Below are positions 53,624 to 62,608 of a stretch of DNA of 64,000 nucleotides, one piece after another. The stretch comes from Pseudomonas hormoni (GTDB lineage Bacteria > Pseudomonadota > Gammaproteobacteria > Pseudomonadales > Pseudomonadaceae): the NCBI RefSeq assembly GCF_018502625.1, contig NZ_CP075566.1:4839001-4903000 (forward strand), in the 5' to 3' direction. The translations under genes and the position numbers were made by a program. Position 1 is the stretch's first letter, and every line of letters starts with the position of its first letter. The notes beneath the pieces are model-generated. The model did no database searches. It saw nothing but the letters and a program-made list of their open reading frames with translations, and was not told where the DNA came from.

Positions 53624-54379
53624 TCAGACGAAGGAATCGTCGTCGCCGCCGAAGAACGATGAGCTGTCATCACTGTAATCAGTATCGGCGTAACCGCCCT
53701 GATCGCTGGAGTTGTCAGCCACACGCTGATCATCGCCCCAGCCTTTGTCACCGCTCTGATCGCTGACCTGAGCCGGCTCTTCCTTGATCACTTCAACCAC
53801 TTCCGGCTGCTGGTTGTGGTGGAACAGGCTGCTGATGCCCTGTGCCAGCATCACGCCACCCGCGACACCCGCTGCGGTTTTCAGCGCGCCACCGAGGAAC
53901 CCACCACCGACAGGCTGTTGCTGTTGCGGCGCGTAGTTCTGCTGCGGTGGCGGTGCACCGAAATTCTGCTGTGGCTGTGGCGGCGGCGAGTTGAACGACT
54001 GCCGCCCCGGCTCACGCCAGCCACCACTGGAGGGCGGCGCACTTGGCGCGGGTGTTTCACGGGAGCTGCCGCCGAAAATACTCGACAGGAACCCACCGCC
54101 GCTCGGTGCCGGAGCCGCCGTCTGCGCCTTGGCCGATTGCAGGTCGGCCTGCAACTGCTGGACTTGCTCGGCGAGTTGCTTGTTCTGTGCATCGAGGCTC
54201 TTGATTGCTGCCTCTTGCACCAGAATCGCCTGGGTCATGAAGTAGCCCGCCGCGGGTTGGCGAGTCAGGTGTTCCTTGATCCGCGCCTCGGCCTGGGCGT
54301 CGCGCGGGGCTGAATCCGTTTCGGCCTGTTGCAGCCGGGAAAACAGTCCATCGATCAGGGTTTGTTCTTCGCTGTTCAT
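53624..54379 (-). CDS. DUF2076 family protein
   Basis: The 251-residue protein has the DUF2076 N-terminus (EEQTLIDGLFSRLQQAET) with a coiled coil at about 55-85 (QNKQLAEQVQQLQADLQ), a Pro/Gln-rich middle with FGAPPPQQNYAPQQQQPVGG, a Gly/Ala hydrophobic stretch (GALKTAAGVAGGVMLAQGI) and an acidic C-terminus ending DDDSFV. It is a periplasmic ligand-binding-sensor-like family of unknown role. Divergent from the YciC-like gene. Confidence 0.87.
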   Translation of the reverse strand: MNSEEQTLIDGLFSRLQQAETDSAPRDAQAEARIKEHLTRQPAAGYFMTQAILVQEAAIKSLDAQNKQLAEQVQQLQADLQSAKAQTAAPAPSGGGFLSSIFGGSSRETPAPSAPPSSGGWREPGRQSFNSPPPQPQQNFGAPPPQQNYAPQQQQPVGGGFLGGALKTAAGVAGGVMLAQGISSLFHHNQQPEVVEVIKEEPAQVSDQSGDKGWGDDQRVADNSSDQGGYADTDYSDDSSSFFGGDDDSFV

Positions 54380-54557
54380 GGCGACCTCGTAGATTGCCGG
54401 GGAAATCGTTGCCCTTCTCCAAGGAGGATAAGGTGCTCGACCTTAATGGAGGCTGAAACAAGTTGTTTCAATGACCTTTACCGAACGTTTACGTTTGCGC
54501 CCCGAAGCGCTGCATCGGTTAAAGTGGGCCACTGCTTTCAACCTGCGATACCGACTG

Positions 54558-55232
54558 ATGAATCCGTTCGATGTACTGCGTGACTCTCTGTATTTCTTCA
54601 AGCGCAATCTGGGCCAGATCGTGCGGCTGTGCCTGCCGCTGGTGATCGTCGAAGCGCTGCTGCAGCAAGTGGTCGATCACTCGACCGAGCCGGACAGTTT
54701 TCCCGGCATCAGCGTGATTGTCGGTTTGCTGGTCTATCCGCTGTACACCGCCGCGCTGATCCTGTTTCTCGATGCGCGCAGCCGGGGTGAATCGCCGCGC
54801 AACCGTGACCTGCTGTCGAGGGCCGCCTACCTGTGGCCGCGTTTCGCCCTGCTGACTGCGCTCAATACCTTGCTGATCCTGATCGGCCTGTCGCTGTATT
54901 TCCTGCCGGGCATCTGGCTGATGGTGACCCTTGCGTTCGGCGAGTACCTGCTGGTGCTGCGCGGCCTGGCGCCACTGGCGGCGATGAAGGAAAGCCTGCG
55001 CCTGACCCGCGGCCATTTCCTGCGCATCCTGGTGTGCATTCTGTGTGTGATGGGGCCGTTGTGGGTGCTCAAGGGCTTGACCCTCCAGGTTTACCCGGAG
55101 CCGCAGAACCCGGTGATTTCCTTGCTGATCGACAGCGCTCACAGCTTTTTGCAGTTGTTCACCAGCGTGGTGCTGTTCCGCATGTTCATGCTGATCAGCG
55201 ACGTTCCCGAGAAAATCGACCGGCCGCTCTGA
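54558..55232 (+). CDS. YciC-family inner-membrane protein
   Basis: The 224-residue protein has about six transmembrane helices and matches the UPF0259/YciC pattern: start MNPFDVLRDSLYFFKRNLGQ, then PGIWLMVTLAFGEYLLVLRG, and end SVVLFRMFMLISDVPEK. Function is unknown. I use the ATG at 54558 as the natural family start; an in-frame ATG at 54471 would add 29 residues and neither has a strong ribosome site. Followed 66 bases later by the EEP phosphohydrolase gene. Confidence 0.8.
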   Translation: MNPFDVLRDSLYFFKRNLGQIVRLCLPLVIVEALLQQVVDHSTEPDSFPGISVIVGLLVYPLYTAALILFLDARSRGESPRNRDLLSRAAYLWPRFALLTALNTLLILIGLSLYFLPGIWLMVTLAFGEYLLVLRGLAPLAAMKESLRLTRGHFLRILVCILCVMGPLWVLKGLTLQVYPEPQNPVISLLIDSAHSFLQLFTSVVLFRMFMLISDVPEKIDRPL

Positions 55233-55298
55233 CCGTGGGCTTCGGCACAGCTCTCGGTTATGCTCGGGGCCACCTTTTGTAACGCTATAAGCCGAGCC

Positions 55299-56378
55299 AT
55301 GACCCGTCTACTGCGCTACACCCTGCTGGGCCTGTTGATTGCAATCGGCCTGATTGCCCTGCTGATCTACAACCTGACCTGGCGCCCCGAGCCCAGGGAA
55401 ACGCTGCCGGTCAGTTGCAACGCCCAGGCGCCGACACTGGTGCCCGGCCAGGCCCTGAAAGTGATGACCTGGAACGTTCAGTACCTGGCGGGTAAACGCT
55501 ACGTGTTCTGGAATGACCTGGCGGCCGGCAACGACGAAAAACCGACCACCGAGGACATGGCCTTCAGCCTCGATGAGGTGGCGCGGGTGATTCGCGACGA
55601 GCAACCGGATGTCGTGCTGCTGCAAGAGCTCGATGACGGCGCCAAGGCCAGCGATTACCAGAACCAGTTCAAACTGCTTCAGGAACGGGTCGCCGACCTG
55701 TATCCGTGCAGCGCAACCGCCTTCGACTGGAAAGCTGATTTCGTGCCGCAAACGCACATCTTCGGCAGCGTCGGCCGGCAACTGGCGACCCTCAGCCGCT
55801 ACCAGATCGAACACGCCGAACGCCTGCAACTGCCGACCCTGCCGGCCAACTTCATCAGCCGCCAGTTCAATCCGAAAAACGCTTTGCTGGCGACGTATCT
55901 GCCGTTGAGCGACGGCGGTCAGATCGCAGTGCTCAACACGCATCTGGACCGCGCCCTTCAACCTGACGACACGCTGCAAGCCCAGGTGAGCGCCGTCGCC
56001 AAGGTCCTCGACAGGTTCGAAAGTCGAGGCACGCCGTGGCTGATCGGTGGTGACTTCAACCTGTTGCCGCTGGGGCAATATCGACGCCTGCCCACCGAGC
56101 AACGCACGCCCTACTCCGCCGACAGCGCCTTGCATGTGTTGTGGGACAAGTACCCGATGATCCCGACCAACAATGAAGCCGGTGGAATCGATCGGGCGCG
56201 GTGGCTGACGCATTACCCGAACGATCCGGGCTTGAACGGCCCGGACCGGACCGTCGACTACCTGTTTTACAGCCCGCGGATCAAACGGGTCGAGGCGATG
56301 GTGCGGCAGGACGATACCTTGCGGATCTCCGATCATCTGCCGGTGATAGCGCGGTTTCTCCTACCTGCCGCACCGTAG
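55299..56378 (+). CDS. membrane-anchored endonuclease/exonuclease/phosphatase-family protein
   Basis: The 359-residue protein has an N-terminal signal anchor (YTLLGLLIAIGLIALLIYNL) and an EEP domain with MTWNVQYLAG, VLLQELDDGAK, NTHLDRALQ, GGDFNLLPLG and the terminal ISDHLPV, covering the catalytic Asn, Glu, Asp and His residues. The domain should face the periplasm. Substrate could be a nucleic acid, phosphoinositide-like or sphingomyelin-type phosphodiester; not predictable. Confidence 0.87.
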   Translation: MTRLLRYTLLGLLIAIGLIALLIYNLTWRPEPRETLPVSCNAQAPTLVPGQALKVMTWNVQYLAGKRYVFWNDLAAGNDEKPTTEDMAFSLDEVARVIRDEQPDVVLLQELDDGAKASDYQNQFKLLQERVADLYPCSATAFDWKADFVPQTHIFGSVGRQLATLSRYQIEHAERLQLPTLPANFISRQFNPKNALLATYLPLSDGGQIAVLNTHLDRALQPDDTLQAQVSAVAKVLDRFESRGTPWLIGGDFNLLPLGQYRRLPTEQRTPYSADSALHVLWDKYPMIPTNNEAGGIDRARWLTHYPNDPGLNGPDRTVDYLFYSPRIKRVEAMVRQDDTLRISDHLPVIARFLLPAAP

Positions 56379-56395
56379 CTCAGCCGTACACAAAA

Positions 56396-56489
56396 CCTGT
56401 GGGAGCGGGCTTGCCCGCGATTCGGTTCAACATTCAACATCCATGCTGTCTGACACACCGCTATCGCGGGCAAGCCCGCTCCCACAGGG
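56396..56489. repeat. REPIN
   Basis: ACCTGTGGGAGCGGGCTTGC and its inverse between convergent genes. Confidence 0.9.
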
Positions 56490-56507
56490 ATTTGTGCATG
56501 ACTGGCA

Positions 56508-57344
56508 TCAATGCACCTCCTCCAAATCGTCATGCAGCAGCCCGAAGATATTGCGTTTCATCTCGATAAACGAGCGCTCCATGACCATGTCCAGGGTCCG
56601 TGGGCGTTCGATCGGCACGTCCAGAATCTGCTTGATCCGCCCGGGCCTGGCGCCCATCACGTAGACCCGGTCGCCCAGCAAAATCGCCTCGTCGATATCG
56701 TGGGTCACGAACAGCACGGTCTTCTTGCTGTTGCCCCAGACCCGCAACAACAGCTGCTGCATTTGCAGGCGCGTCTGGCTGTCGAGGGCGCCGAAGGGTT
56801 CGTCCATCAGCAGGATCTGCGGATCGTTGGCCAACGCCCGGGCAATCGCCACGCGCTGCATCATGCCGCCGGACAGCTGCTTGGCGTAGTTGTCGGCGAA
56901 CCCCGTCAGGCCCACTTCATTAACGTAGTAGTCGACAATTTCCTTGCGCTGCGCCGCCGCCATGCCACGACGCTTGAGGCCGAACTCCACGTTCTGGCGC
57001 ACGGTCAGCCACGGGAACAGCGTATAGCTCTGGAACACCATGCCGCGATCCGCGCCGGGGCCCTGCACTTGCTGACCACCGACATAGATCTCGCCTTCCG
57101 TGGGCTCGTTCAGGCCAGCGGTGAGGTACAGCAAACTCGACTTGCCGCAACCCGACGGCCCGACCAGCACGGCGAACTGCTGATCCGGGACTTCGAATGA
57201 AACCTGATCCAGCGCGGTGAACACGCCACCATCGGGCTTTTGATACCGCAGGCTGACCTTGTCCACTTGCAGGCGTGGCGCGGCGTGCGCCGGGGCAGCC
57301 ACCGGGGTGACGAAACGCGGGTTGACGGCGGTTACTGAGCCCAT
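56508..57344 (-). CDS. NitT/TauT-family ABC transporter ATP-binding protein
   Basis: The 278-residue ATPase has Walker A GPSGCGKSS near residue 71, Q-loop MVFQSYTLFPW, signature LSGGMMQRVAIARAL, Walker B LLMDEPFGALD and H-loop FVTHDIDEA. It energises the importer encoded upstream. The ATG at 57344 overlaps the permease end by 13 bases, showing translational coupling. The longer in-frame frame upstream is just the permease gene read out of phase. Confidence 0.92.
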   Translation of the reverse strand: MGSVTAVNPRFVTPVAAPAHAAPRLQVDKVSLRYQKPDGGVFTALDQVSFEVPDQQFAVLVGPSGCGKSSLLYLTAGLNEPTEGEIYVGGQQVQGPGADRGMVFQSYTLFPWLTVRQNVEFGLKRRGMAAAQRKEIVDYYVNEVGLTGFADNYAKQLSGGMMQRVAIARALANDPQILLMDEPFGALDSQTRLQMQQLLLRVWGNSKKTVLFVTHDIDEAILLGDRVYVMGARPGRIKQILDVPIERPRTLDMVMERSFIEMKRNIFGLLHDDLEEVH

Positions 57345-58135
57345 GCGGCAATCCTCAGACGAAGGAAACGGAACAGTTGATCGGTGACCAGGCCCAACAG
57401 GCCGATGATCGCGATGGCGAGGAAAATCACATCCACCTGAAAGCCGCGCATGGCCTTGAGGCTCAGGTAACCCAGGCCACTGGAAGCGGCCACCAGTTCG
57501 GCGACCACCAGGTAAGTCCAGGCCCAGCCCATAGTCACGCGCAAGGTGTCGAGCACACCCGGCAAAGAAGCCGGCGCGATCACATGCAGCACCGCATCGC
57601 GACGGTTCGAACCCAAGGTGTAAGACGCATTGATCAGGTCCTTGGAGATGCCCTTGGACACGTCCGCGATCATCACCAGTTGCTGGAAAAACACGCCGAA
57701 GATGATCACCGAGACACGCTGCTCCAGGCCGATGCCGATCCACAGAATGAACAGCGGCACGAACGAGGTCACCGGCAGGTAACGGATGAAATTCACCATC
57801 GGTTCAAGGAACGCCTGGACGATGCGAAAGCTGCCCATCAGCAACCCCAGCGGCACCGCCACCAACGATGAGACGATGAAACCGACCATCACCACTTCAA
57901 CACTTGCCCACACATGCTGGCCGAGTGTGCCGTCGCGGCCCAGACGCACGGCGGCTTCGACCACCGCGCCGGGTGTCGGGAGGAACATGCCCGGCACCAC
58001 GCCGCCGTAAGACAACCCGGCCCACAGACCGACCAACAACACCCAGGCCAAGCCGCTCGCGCTCCAGATCACCGACACTGGCAAACCGGTCTTGGGCGTG
58101 ATGCAGCGGCTCAGCCATGAATTGCGCTTGAACAT
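57332..58135 (-). CDS. NitT/TauT-family ABC transporter permease
   Basis: The 267-residue inner-membrane protein has about six helices and the BPD signature region with the EAA-type loop LGSNRRDAVLHVIAPASLPGV. It pairs with the ATPase and binding protein encoded next to it. It begins 9 bases after the binding-protein stop. Confidence 0.92.
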   Translation of the reverse strand: MFKRNSWLSRCITPKTGLPVSVIWSASGLAWVLLVGLWAGLSYGGVVPGMFLPTPGAVVEAAVRLGRDGTLGQHVWASVEVVMVGFIVSSLVAVPLGLLMGSFRIVQAFLEPMVNFIRYLPVTSFVPLFILWIGIGLEQRVSVIIFGVFFQQLVMIADVSKGISKDLINASYTLGSNRRDAVLHVIAPASLPGVLDTLRVTMGWAWTYLVVAELVAASSGLGYLSLKAMRGFQVDVIFLAIAIIGLLGLVTDQLFRFLRLRIAAWAQ

Positions 58136-58144
58136 GCGAACCTC

Positions 58145-59131
58145 CTACAGCGGGGTGACGAAGCGGTTGTCGATCAGGTCATCATTGCTGACGTTGTAGG
58201 GTTTGCCCTGCAATTCACTGGCGGTTTCATTGGCCAGTTTGATCAGCGGTTCGCTGTCGCCCGGCTTGCCTGGCGAGCCTAGGAGTTTTTCGCTCATGGC
58301 CTGATCGTAGAAGCGCACGCCTTGCGCGGCAGCTTCCAGTTCCTTCGGATCGGCGAGGTAACCACCGACGCCCTTGGCCATGATTTTGTAGGCTTCCTTC
58401 GGATGGTCCTTGGTGTACTGCACCGCTTTGTACAGACCGGCGACCAAGGCCTTGACGTCTTCCGGCTGCTTCTCGATGACCGTGCAATTGAGCGCGACCA
58501 CGTCGACGATCACTCCCGGCGTACTGCTGCTGTCGATCAGCACTTTGCCTTGTTGCTTGCTGCGCACCATCGACAGGTGCGGTTCCCAGGTCACGGCGGC
58601 CGGCACGCGACCGGCGATGAACGCGGTGGCGGCGTCGTCAGCCGTCATGTTCTGCACGGTGATGTCGCTCATGCTCATGCCGTGTTTTTTCAGCAAGTAC
58701 GACAGCCAGAACTGCGAGGTGGAACCTTCGTTCACCGCCACCGCTTTGCCCTTCAGTTCCTGCAGACTCTTGACGTCCTTGCCTACCAGAACACCGTCGC
58801 CACCATGGCTGTCATCCAGTGCAGCGACCGCTTTGAAGCAGAATTGCGGACGGTACTTGAGCACTTCGTCGATGGTCGACGCCGAGCCGGACAATTCGCC
58901 CGAGGCTTGCGCGGCCATGTACATCGAGGCTTCTTCGACGACGGGCAATTCAACGGTCAGACCGTTTTCCTTGAAGTAGCCCAGGTCCTGGGCGAGGTAG
59001 AGCGTGCCGTAACCGACCCACGTGGTGTGGCCGATGGACAGGGTGCCGGCCTGGGCGCTGGTGGCGACCGTGGCGGCGATGGCGGTGATCGCCAGTGGAT
59101 GAGCGACGCGGGTAAGCAAGGACTTGATCAT
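58145..59131 (-). CDS. NitT/TauT-type periplasmic substrate-binding protein
   Basis: The 328-residue protein has a signal peptide (MIKSLLTRVAHPLAITAIAA, cleavage after AQA near residue 28) and a mature NMT1/SsuA-like fold: LSIGHTTWVGYGTLYLAQD, EEASMYMAAQASGELSGS, VAVNEGSTSQFWLSYLLKKH, and PAAVTWEPHLSMV. The ligand is not known; relatives bind sulfonates, nitrate or thiamine precursors. The ATG at 59131 has a GGGAGTGCTCC upstream. It is first in the ABC operon, 153 bases downstream of the 49-base element. Confidence 0.92.
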   Translation of the reverse strand: MIKSLLTRVAHPLAITAIAATVATSAQAGTLSIGHTTWVGYGTLYLAQDLGYFKENGLTVELPVVEEASMYMAAQASGELSGSASTIDEVLKYRPQFCFKAVAALDDSHGGDGVLVGKDVKSLQELKGKAVAVNEGSTSQFWLSYLLKKHGMSMSDITVQNMTADDAATAFIAGRVPAAVTWEPHLSMVRSKQQGKVLIDSSSTPGVIVDVVALNCTVIEKQPEDVKALVAGLYKAVQYTKDHPKEAYKIMAKGVGGYLADPKELEAAAQGVRFYDQAMSEKLLGSPGKPGDSEPLIKLANETASELQGKPYNVSNDDLIDNRFVTPL

Positions 59132-59283
59132 GGAGCACTCCCAAAGCTGTTGATTTAGTTTTGTCATGGGCAGTACGGCCAGCAGCCTTTGGAGAAGAGC
59201 TGCCACGGGTGGTCTCTGAGGGACCTTGTTGTGGGCAGCGTTCTGCTGACTGGCGAGGTCGATGTTGGACCAAGGTGGGGATT

Positions 59284-59332
59284 AGGAAAATTAGGAAATA
59301 TGTCGATGGGAGTGATGAAAAAACTGGGTAGC
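59284..59332 (-). promoter_or_regulatory. 49-bp conserved element, copy upstream of the ABC operon
   Basis: A 21-base block, a 10-base variable spacer and the 18-base block ATGAAAAAACTGGGTAGC (plus strand). The same order and spacing occur at 62470-62518, with 17 of 18 and 18 of 21 identities and an unlike spacer. It is presumably an operator-promoter; orientation is given as that of the genes it precedes. Confidence 0.7.
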
Positions 59333-59412
59333 GTGCGCTGAAAATGAGCGCTGTTTGCGGGGGTGCACGGGGTGGGTGCAAAAGGTTAGAAGTGTGTTGA
59401 ATGGGCTAACGC

Positions 59413-59505
59413 AATCGCGGGCAAGCCTTGCTCCTACAGGGATTGTGTCGGCCGCAAAATTTGCGTTCAACACATCACCTGTAGGAGCAAGGCTTGCCCG
59501 CGATA
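59413..59505. repeat. REPIN, inverted arrangement
   Basis: ATCGCGGGCAAGCCTTGCTC and its inverse; TAGGAGC ends face inwards. Lies 25 bases beyond the aminotransferase stop. Confidence 0.88.
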
Positions 59506-59530
59506 AGGTCCGCAGGGCCTTCAGACAATC

Positions 59531-60901
59531 TCAGAGCCGGCCGTATTCCTGCGCTGTACGATCCACCGCTTTCAGGGTCTTGCCAACCAACTCATCCACC
59601 TCTTCCCGACTGGCAATCAACGCCGGCGCCATGATCATCCGCCCCAGCGTCGAACGAATGATCACCCCTTCCTCAAACCCGATCGTGCGGCAGCGCCAGG
59701 CAATGTCGTTCTCGTTGGCAAAACGCTTGCGGCTGGTTTTATCCTCGGCCAATTGCAACGCCGCAACCATCCCGACGCCCTGGATATCCCCCACCAACGG
59801 GTGATTACCAAACACCTCGCGCAAGCACTTTTGCAGGTACGGGCCGATGTCATCCTTGACCCGCGTCACCACGCCTTCATCGCGCAACGCCTTGAGGTTG
59901 GCGATGGCCACCGCTGCCGCCACCGGGTGCCCCGAATAGGTCAGGCCGTGGGCAAACACCCCGCCCTGCTCCACCAGCACCTGCGCCATTTTCTTCGACA
60001 GAATCAGCCCACCCATGGGGATGTAACCGGAGGTCAGACCCTTGGCGATCGACAGCGTGTCCGGCTCGAAACCGAAGTACTCATGGGCGAACCATTCGCC
60101 GGTGCGACCGAAGCCACCAATCACTTCGTCGGCGCACAACAGCACGTCGTACTTGCGGCAGATCCGTTGAATTTCCGGCCAGTAACTTTCTGGTGGGAAG
60201 ATCATCCCGCCCGCGCCCTGGAACGGTTCGGCGATGAAGCCGGCGACCTTGTCCGCGCCCAGTTCGAGAATCTTCGCTTCCAGTTGCTGCGCCGCCCGCA
60301 AGCCAAACTCGGCCGGGGTCAGGTTGCCCTCATGGGCGAAGAAGTACGGCTCGTCGATGTGCTCGATGTCGGGAAGCATGCCACCCATTTCGTGCATGAA
60401 CTTCATGCCACCGAGCGCCGTCGCCGCCAGGGTCGAACCGTGGTAACCGTTCCAGCGACCGATCATGACTTTCTTCTCGGGCTTGCCGAGGATCGTCCAG
60501 TAACGACGCACGGTGCGGATCAGCACCTCGTTGGCTTCGGAGCCGGAGTTGGTGTAGATCGCGTGGCTGTAGTGCCCCGGCAACAGGCTGAACAACAGCT
60601 CCGAGAGCTCGATCACCTGCGGGTGGGTTGTGTGGAAAAACATGTTGTAGTACGGCAGTTGCTCAAGCTGTTGCGTCGCCGCAGCGGCCAGGTCCTTGCG
60701 GCCGTAACCGAGGTTGGTGCACCACAACCCGGACATGCCGTCGAGGTAACGCCGACCATCGTTGTCCCACAGGTGCAGGCGCTCGCCACGGACCATCACC
60801 CGCGGTCCTTCGTCGTTGAGCGCTTTCTGATCGACGAATGCGTGGATGTGGTGAGCAGCGTCGGCGGCCTGGTAGTCGCGGGTTTCACGTGGTGTGGTCA
60901 T
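59531..60901 (-). CDS. class III PLP-dependent aminotransferase (omega-amino compound:pyruvate type)
   Basis: The 456-residue enzyme moves an amino group, usually a terminal amine, to pyruvate or another ketoacid. Landmarks are GMSGLWCTNLGYG, TNSGSEANE (cofactor phosphate), DEVIGGFGRTG (Asp ring contact) and SIAKGLTSGYIPMGG with the PLP Lys. It resembles SpuC-type polyamine aminotransferases and omega-amino-acid:pyruvate enzymes. It starts 21 bases after the aldehyde dehydrogenase stop, so the two should be one operon, converting an amine to aldehyde and then acid. Confidence 0.9.
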   Translation of the reverse strand: MTTPRETRDYQAADAAHHIHAFVDQKALNDEGPRVMVRGERLHLWDNDGRRYLDGMSGLWCTNLGYGRKDLAAAATQQLEQLPYYNMFFHTTHPQVIELSELLFSLLPGHYSHAIYTNSGSEANEVLIRTVRRYWTILGKPEKKVMIGRWNGYHGSTLAATALGGMKFMHEMGGMLPDIEHIDEPYFFAHEGNLTPAEFGLRAAQQLEAKILELGADKVAGFIAEPFQGAGGMIFPPESYWPEIQRICRKYDVLLCADEVIGGFGRTGEWFAHEYFGFEPDTLSIAKGLTSGYIPMGGLILSKKMAQVLVEQGGVFAHGLTYSGHPVAAAVAIANLKALRDEGVVTRVKDDIGPYLQKCLREVFGNHPLVGDIQGVGMVAALQLAEDKTSRKRFANENDIAWRCRTIGFEEGVIIRSTLGRMIMAPALIASREEVDELVGKTLKAVDRTAQEYGRL

Positions 60902-60922
60902 CGCCAGTTCTCCGTTTTGTTG

Positions 60923-62428
60923 TTAGCGCAGCTGAAACCAAGTGGTCTTCAACTGGGTGTATTTATCGAAAGAGTGCAGCGACAGATCGCGGCCGAAACC
61001 GGACTGTTTGCCGCCGCCGAACGGCACGGTCACGTCGAGCGCATCGACGCTGTTCACCGACACCGTGCCCGCGCGCAATTGCCGCGCCACGCGGTGGGCG
61101 CGATTGAGGTCGTCGGTCCACAGCGACGCAGCCAGACCGTAGACGCTGTCGTTGGCCAGTTGCAAGGCGTGTGCCTCGTCATCGAACGCGGTGACCGCCA
61201 GCACCGGGCCGAACACTTCATCGCGAAACAGCGGCATGTCCGGGCTCACATTGGTGAAAATCGTTGGCTGGATGAAGTTGTCGGAGCCGTTAAAGATCGA
61301 CTGCCGACCGCCACACAGCTTGGTCGCGCCCTGGCGCTGGGCCTGCTCGATGAACTTCATGATGCGTGCGGTCTGACGGCTGTCGACAATCGCCCCGGCG
61401 CTGCTCGACGGGTCCAGCGGATCGCCCGGCAGCCAGCGTTCGACCTGCGCCTTGAGACGCTCGACGAACTCGTCATGGATCGAACGCTGCACCAGCAACC
61501 GCGAGTTGGCCGAACACACTTCGCCCTGATTGAAGAAGATCCCGAACGCGGCTTTCTCGGCCGCCAGATCCAGGTCCTGACAATCGGCGAACACCAGGTT
61601 GGCGCTCTTGCCGCCGCACTCCAGCCATACCTGTTTCAGGTTCGATTGCGCGGAATACTGCATGAAATATTTGCCGACTTCGGTGGAGCCGGTGAACACC
61701 AGGCAATCGACGTCCGGGTGTAAACCAAGGGCTTTGCCGGTTTGTTCACCGAGGCCCGGCAGCACGTTCAGTACGCCCGCCGGCAGCCCGGCTTCCAGCG
61801 CCAGCTCGGCCAGACGCAGTGCGGAAAACGGTGATTGCTCGGCGGGTTTGAGGATCACCGAATTCCCTGCCGCCAGCGCTGGCGCGAGTTTCCACGCGGC
61901 CATGTCCAGCGGGAAATTCCACGGCACCACGGCGGCAACCACGCCCAATGCTTCGCGGGTGATGGTTGCCAACACGTTTTGTGCGCTCGGCGCGATCTGG
62001 TCGTAGAGTTTGTCGAGGCTTTCGGCGTACCAGCGAAACACCCCGGCGGCGCCCGGCACGTCGATGTTGTAGGCGTCCATCACCGGTTTGCCCATGTTCA
62101 GCGAATCGAGCAGTGCCAGTTCTTCGCGATGAGTCATGATCAGGTCGGCCAGACGCAGCAGCACTTGTTTGCGCTCCGCAGGCGAACGCGCCGCCCAGGT
62201 GCCGGCCTCAAACACCTGACGCGCATTTTTGACTGCGGCGTCGACGTCTTCAGCGCCGCAAGCGGCCACGTTGGCCAGGCGCTGGCCGGTGGCTGGGTTG
62301 ATCGCGGCGAAGGTCTGGCCCGACTGCGCCGAACGGGGTTTGCCGTCGATCAGGGCCAGGTCGGGAAACTGCAGCGCAGCGGCTTTTTTTTGCCAATATG
62401 CAAGCTCGAACACGTTCAGATGCTCCAT
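60923..62428 (-). CDS. NAD(P)-dependent aldehyde dehydrogenase (PuuC/KauB-like)
   Basis: The 501-residue enzyme oxidises an aldehyde to its acid. The catalytic Cys is in FFNQGEVCSANSRLL, the general base Glu in LECGGKSANLV, and the cofactor-binding Lys in VILKPAEQSPFSA. FTGSTEVGK marks the Rossmann turn. Closest known types act on gamma-glutamyl-aminobutyraldehyde or omega-aminoaldehydes. It heads an operon with the aminotransferase and is divergent from a LysR gene; the 49-base element lies 42 bases before its ATG. Confidence 0.92.
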   Translation of the reverse strand: MEHLNVFELAYWQKKAAALQFPDLALIDGKPRSAQSGQTFAAINPATGQRLANVAACGAEDVDAAVKNARQVFEAGTWAARSPAERKQVLLRLADLIMTHREELALLDSLNMGKPVMDAYNIDVPGAAGVFRWYAESLDKLYDQIAPSAQNVLATITREALGVVAAVVPWNFPLDMAAWKLAPALAAGNSVILKPAEQSPFSALRLAELALEAGLPAGVLNVLPGLGEQTGKALGLHPDVDCLVFTGSTEVGKYFMQYSAQSNLKQVWLECGGKSANLVFADCQDLDLAAEKAAFGIFFNQGEVCSANSRLLVQRSIHDEFVERLKAQVERWLPGDPLDPSSSAGAIVDSRQTARIMKFIEQAQRQGATKLCGGRQSIFNGSDNFIQPTIFTNVSPDMPLFRDEVFGPVLAVTAFDDEAHALQLANDSVYGLAASLWTDDLNRAHRVARQLRAGTVSVNSVDALDVTVPFGGGKQSGFGRDLSLHSFDKYTQLKTTWFQLR

Positions 62429-62469
62429 GGGCTTTTCTTGTGTCTGGATGGTGGCCCAGGCCCGTGTCG

Positions 62470-62518
62470 AGGAAAAATAGTAAAAATGTCTTCGCAGACC
62501 ATGAAAAAACTGGGCAGC
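62470..62518 (-). promoter_or_regulatory. 49-bp conserved element, copy upstream of the aldehyde dehydrogenase operon
   Basis: Has the 18-base block ATGAAAAAACTGGGCAGC (62501-62518) and a 21-base AT-rich block (62470-62490) at the same 10-base spacing as the copy at 59284. It is 42 bases from the dehydrogenase ATG and 91 bases from the LysR ATG, in the position of a shared divergent control region. Confidence 0.7.
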
Positions 62519-62608
62519 CCATCTGCACGGTTGCGCGGTATGTGGTTATTGTTCAGGCACAACAACACCGTCGTCAGAACGGATGCAGTCGGCGTAAAAA
62601 TTGCCTGG

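Larger units (their letters stand above)
59132..59530. other. intergenic region between ABC operon and aminotransferase gene
   Basis: The 399-base gap contains the 49-base conserved element (59284-59332) and a REPIN next to the aminotransferase end. The 150 bases between the element and the binding-protein ATG should hold its leader. No open frame is evident. Confidence 0.65.

Noticed and set aside
59753..61723. A 656-codon frame antisense across the aminotransferase and aldehyde dehydrogenase genes
   Set aside because: It spans two well-supported genes and has no family features.
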